Positions 5,272-9,937 of a stretch of 9,937 nucleotides of DNA are shown piece by piece. Made by a program: the position numbers and the translations under genes. The stretch is taken from positions 1 to 9,937 of the forward strand of contig JAWKKE010000011.1 in the NCBI GenBank assembly GCA_041393415.1, given 5' to 3'. The notes beneath the pieces are model-generated. The model was not told where the DNA came from, did not search any database, and saw nothing but the letters and a program-made list of their open reading frames with translations. This DNA comes from Thermoleophilia bacterium (lineage in GTDB: Bacteria > Actinomycetota > Thermoleophilia > UBA2241). The stretch's first letter is position 1. Every line of letters starts with the position of its first letter.

Positions 5272-6351
5272 ATGTCGGGGAGCTTCGACTCCGTACCGTT
5301 CAAGTCGGTGAACTTGGACGACCCATTCTTTGACTCTCTGAAGGCGGACTACCCGGAGTTCAGCGCGTGGTTCCACAAGAAGGCCGCCGCCGGGGCAAGC
5401 GCGTTCGTCGTCATGGCTGAGGAAGGCCTCATGGCCTTCCTATACTTGAAGGAGGAGGCTGAAGCAGTAGACCTCTCAGAAGGTCAACTTCCCGCGGCTC
5501 CTAGAATGAAGATTGGCACCTTGAAGATCTCCGATCGTTCGCGGGGTGATCGCCTGGGCGAGGGTGCAATCGGAATGGCATTGTGGCAGTGGCGTGACTC
5601 TGGGCTGTCCGAGATCTACGTGACGATCTTTGAGAAGCAAACGCTCCTGGTTGGGATGTTGAAGAGGTTCGGCTTCCAGTGCGTCGGGCAGAAGCCCAAT
5701 GGCGAATCCGTGTATGTCAAGTCGCGCGCATCGTTGTCCTATGTGACCGCCCATGAGTCGTTCCCTTTCATCGATCCACAGTTCCGCTACGCGAGCATGC
5801 TGGCCATTGAGGAGGGCTATCACGACCAGCTCTTCCCGTACTCAGAGCTGGCTCGTACGCCCCAGGAGGTGATGGGCGTCACAGCAGGCAACGGCATGAC
5901 CAAGGTCTACGTGGGTCACGCACGCGAGATGGCAAGTTGCCCTGGAAACCCGGTTCTGATCTATCGCAAGCATGCGGGAGAAGGCCGAGGGTTCAAATCC
6001 GTCGTGACGTCGTATGGCGTCGTGACGGACGTTCGCCAATTCAAGCTAGACGGGCGGATTCTGTTGCCGTACGAGGACTACAGGGGTCTCATCAAGAACA
6101 AGTCCGTGTTCGATGATGCTGAGCTCCTGCGGCACTGGGGCGAACGCAACGTCGTCGTCGTGGAACTGGTCTACCTCGGGTTCTTCGGCCCGGGCCACAA
6201 CGTCAATTGGCGCTGGCTCAAGGACAACGGTCTTTGGAGGGACTGTCATCCAAACCAAGCGCGCTACAGCCAGGCAGAGTTCTTCTCGATTCTTGCCGGA
6301 GGTGGAGTTCCTCGTGAGGATGTTGTTGTCGATCAACCCGCAGCATGTTGA
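5272..6351 (+). CDS. GNAT-like N-acetyltransferase fused to a C-terminal PUA-like domain
   Basis: ATG 5272 follows AGGGGG by five bases. The 359-residue protein has an N-terminal GNAT-like domain (about 1-150): an acidic pair of strands ending FVVMAEEGLMAFLYL, the acetyl-CoA region IGTLKISDRSRGDRLGEGAI (81-100), and the strand-helix IYVTIFEKQTLLVGMLKRFGFQCVG (115-139) typical of GNAT motif B. The second half (about 160-345) contains TKVYVGHAREM, GNPVLIYRKHAGEGRGFKSVVTSYGVV and the helix-rich region after LLPYEDYRGLIKNKSVF. This pattern is shared with PUA/ASCH-like domains that bind RNA or modified nucleic acids. The substrate is unknown; an RNA or translation-related target is inference. Its 3' end overlaps the next gene, an ASCH-domain protein, by 38 bases, which indicates translational coupling and joint function. 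Confidence 0.75.
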   Translation: MSGSFDSVPFKSVNLDDPFFDSLKADYPEFSAWFHKKAAAGASAFVVMAEEGLMAFLYLKEEAEAVDLSEGQLPAAPRMKIGTLKISDRSRGDRLGEGAIGMALWQWRDSGLSEIYVTIFEKQTLLVGMLKRFGFQCVGQKPNGESVYVKSRASLSYVTAHESFPFIDPQFRYASMLAIEEGYHDQLFPYSELARTPQEVMGVTAGNGMTKVYVGHAREMASCPGNPVLIYRKHAGEGRGFKSVVTSYGVVTDVRQFKLDGRILLPYEDYRGLIKNKSVFDDAELLRHWGERNVVVVELVYLGFFGPGHNVNWRWLKDNGLWRDCHPNQARYSQAEFFSILAGGGVPREDVVVDQPAAC

Positions 6352-6679
6352 GAAGATTCTGAATGGCACGAAGCGCTTCGAGTTCCGCAAGGTGAGGTCT
6401 CGTCACGACGTGCGCCGGATCGTCATCTACTCCACCTCGCCGGTCGGACAGGTGGTGGGCGAGGTCGAGGTTGTGGGGACTGTTGACGGCCCACCCTCGG
6501 ACGTGTGGGAATACACTGGCGCCCATTCCGGCATCAGCAAGCAGTTCTTCGATGACTACTACTGCGGACGGCAGCGCGCGGTTGCGTACGAGCTGGGAGC
6601 TGTTTCAGTGTACCCTCGCCCCAAGACCCTGATGGAGCTAGGAATCCGCGCCGCGCCTCAGTCCTTCGTCTACGTCTAG
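6314..6679 (+). CDS. ASCH/PUA-like domain protein
   Basis: The chosen start is GTG 6314, giving MRMLLSINPQHVEKILNGTK, which matches the usual opening of small ASCH proteins (M-[KR]-x-LLSI-P-x-x-x-x-KI-x-G-x-K). ATG 6320 is the alternative. GGAG at 6304-6307 serves as ribosome site. The 121-residue product shows FEFRKV (residues 22-27), IVIYSTSPVGQVVGEVEV (36-53) and AVAYELGAVSVYPRPK (89-104). These are the beta-barrel strands and the conserved E/R pair of the fold, which is predicted to bind RNA or a modified base. The small size suits a stand-alone domain of this class. It overlaps the acetyltransferase gene and converges on a DUF3850-like gene, so three PUA-fold domains sit side by side. 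Confidence 0.75.
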   Translation: MRMLLSINPQHVEKILNGTKRFEFRKVRSRHDVRRIVIYSTSPVGQVVGEVEVVGTVDGPPSDVWEYTGAHSGISKQFFDDYYCGRQRAVAYELGAVSVYPRPKTLMELGIRAAPQSFVYV

Positions 6680-6975
6680 CGGCTCTCGCCGTAGTGCCCG
6701 GCCTCGAGTTGGGCGGCCAGTTTCTCTCCCGCCATTCTGCGTGGCGTGTCGATGCTCAACACGGCAATGGCTTCACTGCACCCCAACGCGCGGACGTCCC
6801 GCAGGTGCACGATGTGCGTAATCGTGACTAGAGCACCGTCTGCTCCTGAAGGGACATAGAGCAGCAGCTGATCGCCGACGGCAAAGTCGCGATCCGCGCG
6901 GCGCACTTCGGCCTTCTTTCGTCCGTCGACGACCGCGTCTAGCCACTTCTGCTCGATCTTGAGATTGTGCTGCAA
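6676..6975 (-). CDS. DUF3850-like (ASCH superfamily) small protein
   Basis: On the minus strand a TTG start at 6975 is preceded by GGGAG six bases away; no in-frame ATG or GTG lies nearby. The 99-residue product begins MQHNLKIEQKWLDAVVDGRK, continues EVRRADRDFAVGDQLLLYVP (23-42), then VTITHIVHLRDV. This is the DUF3850 pattern H-x-LKI, V-x-G-x-K, E-x-R-x-x-DRDF-x-VGD, a PUA-like fold often encoded by phages and plasmids. It is predicted to bind RNA or a nucleotide; the actual ligand is unknown. Its stop codon overlaps the stop of the ASCH gene on the other strand in a shared CTAG (6676-6679), so the two genes converge with no spacer. It is the only minus-strand gene in the window. Confidence 0.75.
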   Translation of the reverse strand: MQHNLKIEQKWLDAVVDGRKKAEVRRADRDFAVGDQLLLYVPSGADGALVTITHIVHLRDVRALGCSEAIAVLSIDTPRRMAGEKLAAQLEAGHYGESR

Positions 6976-7230
6976 GCCTTGCTCCCTACGCTGCGACCAG
7001 CATACATGGTCGTGTCGGGCGAGCAGAAGTCAGCGGCAATGGCGGCCAACAGGGGCCCTCGGCGGGTGCTGGCAATCTACCGGCTACGTCGCGCCTCTAT
7101 GGAGCACGAGTCGGCCTTCGCCTGAATACCCGCAGCTGCCCATCCGCCACCATGTCGGCGGGCATGTCGCATCCGTCCGGCCAGAGTGCGATGCTAGGGC
7201 CTAGCGCATTTGCCGACGCAGGGGTGCAGA
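6976..7230. other. Divergent intergenic region between DUF3850-like and DUF2779 genes
   Basis: The region lies between two divergent starts and should hold promoters in both directions. On the minus strand TATGCT (7004-6999) is an acceptable -10 for the DUF3850-like gene, but no good -35 accompanies it. On the plus strand no convincing promoter is visible. No small gene is evident. Confidence 0.35.
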
Positions 7231-8703
7231 ATGCAGGGCCTGTCGAAATCGAGAATCATGAACGGCCTGCAATGTCCCAGGCTGCTCTGGATTGAAGTAC
7301 ACAACCCGGAGCTCATTCAGTATCCCGCGAGCACCGAGCGCATTTTCGCGATGGGGCACGAAGTGGGCCGTATCGCGCAGGAGCTCAGTCCGGGTGGTGT
7401 CCTGGCCGGTCCCCACCATGGCGGTCGACTTACGGGCGATGACTTGCGGCAGGCTGCAGCCGACACCCAGCGACTGTTGGCCGCGCAAGGCGACGTTATC
7501 ATCTACGAAGCGACCTTCTCGCATTACGGCGTCATCGTACGCACGGACCTGTTTTTCCGGGAGGACGGGCGCTGTCGATTCGTTGAGGTCAAAGCCAGCA
7601 CCAAGGTGAAACCCCACTATCCAATGGATGCGGCCATCCAGACGTGGGTGCTCCGAGAGTCCGGCGTCGCGGTGGAGCGGGTCAGCCTCGCTCACATCGA
7701 CAACACGTTCACCTATGCCGGACACGGCGACTACGAGGGGCTGCTCACCGAAGTCGATATCACGGATGCTGTGGAGTGCCTTATCCCGGAGGTTCCACGC
7801 CACGTCGACGCTCTCCGCCTGATGCTGGAGGAAGAAGCTCCGGCACCGCTCGTCGGACCCCGCTGTGGTACTCCCAACGTCTGCCCGCTCAAAGAGCAGT
7901 GCTGCGCAGAGACGGCTGAGTACCACGTAGCCTGCCTGCCCCGCGGCGGAAAGCTCATCCCAGCTCTGCAGAATGAAGGCTACTTCGACCTTCGTGACGT
8001 GCCGCTCGAGAGACTCAAGAACGCCGACCACATTCGCGTGTGGCAGGCAACCGACAGCGGCGCAGCTGAGGTCGATGCCGCTATCGGCGATTTCATGCGC
8101 GACCTACCCTTCCCGCGCTACTACTTCGACTTCGAGACCATCAGTTTCGCGGTGCCGATCTGGGAGGGCACGCATCCCTATGAGGTTCTGCCGGTCCAGT
8201 TCTCCTGCCACATCGAACACGCCGACCGCGGCCTCGAACACGTTCAGTTCCTCGACGTAAGTGGCCAGCCGCCGATGCGGGCCTGCGCTGAGGCGGTGAT
8301 TGCCGCTCTCGGCAACGAGGGTCCGGTCCTTTCCTACACGAACTACGAGGAGCAGTGCCTGAAGTGGATGGCGGCGGCCTACTCCGACCTGGCTCCCGCA
8401 CTGTTGTCGATCATTGACCGGATTGTCGACCTGCACCCGCCGGTCCACCGCCACTACTACCACCCCGATATGCGCGGGTCGTGGTCGATCAAGGCAGTTA
8501 TTCCGACGGTAGCTCCCGAGCTCTCCTATGACGACCTCGACGAGGTACACGAGGGCACCGGCGCGCAGGCCGCATATGAGGAGGCCATCCGTCCGGAAAC
8601 GTCGCACGAACGACGTGAGGACCTGCGCCGCAAGCTGCTCGCGTACTGCGAACGTGATACCGAGGTCATGGTTCGCCTGGTACGCCATTTCGAGGACACC
8701 TAG
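7231..8703 (+). CDS. Cas4/RecB-like PD-(D/E)XK nuclease with Fe-S cysteines, fused to DUF2779 (DEDD-like) domain
   Basis: ATG 7231 follows AGGGG by six bases and gives the usual family opening LSKSRIMNGLQCPRLLW. The 490-residue protein has two parts. The N-terminal part is Cas4/RecB-like: C15, then D106 in IVRTDLFF and E119-V-K121 in FVEVKAS (the D..ExK catalytic pattern), then a cysteine cluster C212, C218, C224 and C225. With C15 the cluster resembles the Fe-S site of Cas4 and AddB. The C-terminal part begins near 295 with RYYFDFETISFAVPIWEGT (D300, E302), HPYEVLPVQFS, then D400 in RIVDLHP and YCERDTEVM (D476). This is the DUF2779 signature and looks like an RNase H-fold DEDD exonuclease. 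It probably processes DNA or RNA ends. No CRISPR array or cas gene is nearby, so a role in repair or phage defence is inference. Length and motifs look complete. Confidence 0.85.
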   Translation: MQGLSKSRIMNGLQCPRLLWIEVHNPELIQYPASTERIFAMGHEVGRIAQELSPGGVLAGPHHGGRLTGDDLRQAAADTQRLLAAQGDVIIYEATFSHYGVIVRTDLFFREDGRCRFVEVKASTKVKPHYPMDAAIQTWVLRESGVAVERVSLAHIDNTFTYAGHGDYEGLLTEVDITDAVECLIPEVPRHVDALRLMLEEEAPAPLVGPRCGTPNVCPLKEQCCAETAEYHVACLPRGGKLIPALQNEGYFDLRDVPLERLKNADHIRVWQATDSGAAEVDAAIGDFMRDLPFPRYYFDFETISFAVPIWEGTHPYEVLPVQFSCHIEHADRGLEHVQFLDVSGQPPMRACAEAVIAALGNEGPVLSYTNYEEQCLKWMAAAYSDLAPALLSIIDRIVDLHPPVHRHYYHPDMRGSWSIKAVIPTVAPELSYDDLDEVHEGTGAQAAYEEAIRPETSHERREDLRRKLLAYCERDTEVMVRLVRHFEDT

Positions 8704-8727
8704 CCAGTCTGTGCGGCGTTCCGGACC

Positions 8728-8749
8728 GCGCAGCGAACGAACGCTGCGC
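8728..8749 (+). terminator. Possible terminator after the DUF2779 gene
   Basis: A perfect eight-base stem, GCGCAGCG (8728-8735) and CGCTGCGC (8742-8749), has the loop AACGAA and lies 25 bases after the stop codon. It lacks a T-run, so it may be a weak or factor-assisted terminator, or only a 3'-end stabiliser. Confidence 0.45.
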
Positions 8750-8827
8750 CAGCACTTGGCCACGCACGTTTTCCGTCACCTTGGCCTGCTACGCTGATAT
8801 GAAAGAACCGCGTGAGAGGAGGTGAAT

Positions 8828-8965
8828 ATGCCGACCACGGGAGAGAAGCCCGGGCGCGGAACGTACATGTGCGTGAACTGCGGGCAACGCGTCCATCTTG
8901 ACCAGGACAGCGATACTCTGCCGCCATGTCCTAGCTGCAACAGGACTCAGTGGCTGCGCGTCTAG
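8828..8965 (+). CDS. Small zinc-ribbon protein
   Basis: ATG 8828 is preceded by an excellent ribosome site, AGGAGGTG at 8817-8824. The 45-residue product has two zinc knuckles, C15-x2-C18 in MCVNCGQ and C34-x2-C37 in PPCPSC, separated by VHLDQDSDTL and ending QWLRV. It is a one-domain zinc ribbon of the kind GTYxCxxCGQxVxLDxDTDTLPPCPxC, which I recall from several Gram-positive and deep-branching bacteria. Its function is unknown; rubredoxin-like or nucleic-acid-binding roles are both possible. All four cysteines are present, so it looks intact. It is followed after 71 bases by a YjzC-like gene with an equally strong ribosome site, and the pair ends at the terminator 9262-9297. Confidence 0.8.
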   Translation: MPTTGEKPGRGTYMCVNCGQRVHLDQDSDTLPPCPSCNRTQWLRV

Positions 8966-9036
8966 GACGGCATCGCAAAGTCACGGCTGGGCCACACCGT
9001 CCAGAGGCCTCGAGCTGACGAAGGGAGGTGATACCG

Positions 9037-9192
9037 ATGCCGAGAAGGAACGCCCCACTGAAGTCCGGCAACAAGGCGCCCAAGACGGCGATCTACAAGT
9101 CTGGCTCCAAACAGGTCGTCGTCAACAAGGGCGAGACTCTGCCGCCCACTGCGAAGGGCGGTACATGGAAGCAGGGCAAGAGCTTGCCCTGA
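9037..9192 (+). CDS. YjzC-like small protein
   Basis: ATG 9037 has GGAGG at 9024-9028, eight bases upstream. The 51-residue basic protein contains LKSGNKAPKTAIYKSG, then VVVNKGETLPPTAKGGTW, the pattern of the YjzC family (KxGxKAPxxGxY, then a turn and KGxxLPPTPKxG). The family occurs widely in Bacillota and some Actinomycetota and has no defined function; small basic proteins of this type are often expressed at high level. The strong ribosome site and dedicated terminator downstream fit that. It is probably co-transcribed with the zinc-ribbon gene. Confidence 0.75.
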   Translation: MPRRNAPLKSGNKAPKTAIYKSGSKQVVVNKGETLPPTAKGGTWKQGKSLP

Positions 9193-9261
9193 TGGCTTCC
9201 TCACGACTCGGAAGCTGCCACCTAGCTGGGGGATAGGTAATGTGGAGTCGTCGCGTGAAAG

Positions 9262-9297
9262 GAGCCGCCTGTCGCCTGCGTCGTGGACAGGCGGCTC
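9262..9297 (+). terminator. Rho-independent terminator after the zinc-ribbon/YjzC pair
   Basis: A perfect 12-base stem, GAGCCGCCTGTC (9262-9273) pairing with GACAGGCGGCTC (9286-9297), has a 12-base loop and is followed by TTCTT. It lies 69 bases after the YjzC-like stop and is the strongest terminator in the window. It would insulate this transcript from oraE fragment D and the helicase-like gene beyond. Confidence 0.85.
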
Positions 9298-9345
9298 TTC
9301 TTGACTGTGTCGCGGGCCCTCGACAAACGACAGGTACGTATCTGC

Positions 9346-9467
9346 GGCACCCGGGCTACCGACGAGCTCGCCAGGGAGTGGGGTATGGACGCCGGCTTCG
9401 GCCGCGGCACGAAGGGGCGGGATGTGGCGTTGTCCTCGTGAAGGCGCTGAGGGAGCGGGGAGAGTAG
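9346..9467 (+). pseudogene. oraE: oraE 3' fragment D: shortest remnant, frameshifted
   Basis: Only the last 40 or so codons of oraE remain: TDELAREWGMDAGFGRGTKG and RDVA. Then one base is missing near 9430, so the frame hits TGA. Restoring one base gives ASFLVKALRERGE and the TAG at 9465-9467, in line with the other copies. The 5' edge falls within the GGTQVT region and the sequence before it is unrelated (terminator and spacer). It is clearly non-functional as protein but keeps the same 3' end as fragments A to C. Confidence 0.8.
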
Positions 9468-9696
9468 GGAACGAGACTTTAGCCGCCACGCTTGCTCAGG
9501 CGACCGCTGCACAGATAGGGCATCGGCAGCGGGGTAGCACGAATGCAGCGCCATCCGAAGCGCCTTCATCAGGCGTACCTGTATCTGTCACCTGTCTTCG
9601 GTAAGATGACGAGACTTGCGGAACAGGCGGGGGTGCGGGTGCTCGAGGGGGCGGTTCGGACGCGGACAGAACTCGGTCAGTTGGATCGTCAGTCCG
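9468..9696. other. Spacer upstream of the helicase-like gene, possible promoter
   Basis: No gene is recognised. TAAGAT at 9602-9607 is a fair -10 element. Upstream of it ACCTGT-ATCTGTC-ACCTGTC (9577-9596) repeats a CTGT motif every six to seven bases, which could be a regulator site. No good -35 is found at the right distance, so this is tentative. Confidence 0.3.
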
Positions 9697-9937
9697 GTGT
9701 ACGTCTTGGCTGACTACGCCATTCCGCGCCCGGGGATGTTCGCCACCGTGCGCAACCGGCGGGGTGTGATCGTCGCCGTCGAGCCGTATGACGGGCACGA
9801 AGGGCGCCTCCACCTCGTCCACATCGACTACAAGGACGACCAGCTTCCGGTGGAGGAGCAGCTCCTTTGGGAGCTCGAAGGCCCAAGTGCGCGTCTGCTT
9901 GAACCGACCGCGCTTCCCGATCCTTCGCGGGGCGATT
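9697..9937 (+). CDS. N-terminus of a large protein, probably SNF2-type/DEAD-like helicase (3' truncated by window end)
   Basis: From GTG 9697 the frame stays open to the window end (80 codons): MYVLADYAIPRPGMFATVRN, then GVIVAVEPYDGHEGRLHLVHIDYKDDQLPVEEQLLWELEG and LLEPTALPDP. TTG 9706 is an alternative start; neither has a good ribosome site. The small beta-barrel-like opening (RxGxFATVRNRRGVI, VEP-DG, HLVHIDYKD, LLWELE, LLEP-LP) resembles, from memory, the N-terminus of long bacterial SNF2-family helicases, including DISARM-type defence helicases. The helicase motifs themselves would lie beyond the window, so this assignment rests on the first 80 residues only. Confidence 0.5.
   Translation, partial: MYVLADYAIPRPGMFATVRNRRGVIVAVEPYDGHEGRLHLVHIDYKDDQLPVEEQLLWELEGPSARLLEPTALPDPSRGD

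Noticed and set aside
7231..8703. CRISPR locus, suggested by the Cas4-like protein.
   Set aside because: No repeat-spacer array and no other cas genes are present in the window.

Overview
The window is high-GC bacterial DNA with frequent GTG/TTG starts, strong GGAGG ribosome sites and one apparently leaderless gene. This fits a high-GC Actinomycetota-like host. The repeated sequence comes from oraE, the B12-dependent subunit of D-ornithine 4,5-aminomutase, an enzyme of anaerobic amino-acid fermenters, so an anaerobic lineage such as Coriobacteriia is my best guess. That assignment is inference only.

The organising feature is a series of four same-strand fragments of the 3' end of oraE, ending at 940 (A), 3956 (B), 4979 (C) and 9467 (D). 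None has an oraE 5' part. They share a common 3' end and are progressively shortened from the 5' side. Different short gene cassettes lie between them. A and B are each preceded by a copy of an HNH endonuclease gene, so about 0.92 kb (1-920 and 3021-3936) forms a direct repeat.

Layout: (1) 1-940, HNH copy 1 and oraE fragment A. (2) 941-3018, a small membrane-protein locus split by an in-frame TGA, then a two-gene unit of a toroid-fold (prenyltransferase/squalene-cyclase-like) protein and an unknown protein. (3) 3019-3956, frameshifted HNH copy 2 and fragment B. (4) 3957-4979, a HigB-HigA toxin-antitoxin pair with its own promoter, then fragment C. (5) 4980-9467, a GNAT acetyltransferase fused to a PUA-like domain and overlapping an ASCH-domain gene; a convergent DUF3850-like gene; a Cas4-like nuclease fused to DUF2779; a zinc-ribbon gene and a YjzC-like gene; a strong terminator; then fragment D. 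(6) 9468-9937, the start of a large protein resembling the N-terminus of an SNF2-type helicase.

The cargo (toxin-antitoxin, HNH, Cas4-like nuclease, acetyltransferase with RNA-binding-type domains, possible helicase) is typical of a defence or mobile-gene hotspot. My main inference is that the 3' end of oraE was used repeatedly as an integration or recombination target, each incoming element bringing its own replacement 3' end. Most differences between the oraE copies that I compared are synonymous, which suggests that they diverged as working genes before being brought together. No integrase, transposase, tRNA, rRNA or CRISPR array is visible here.
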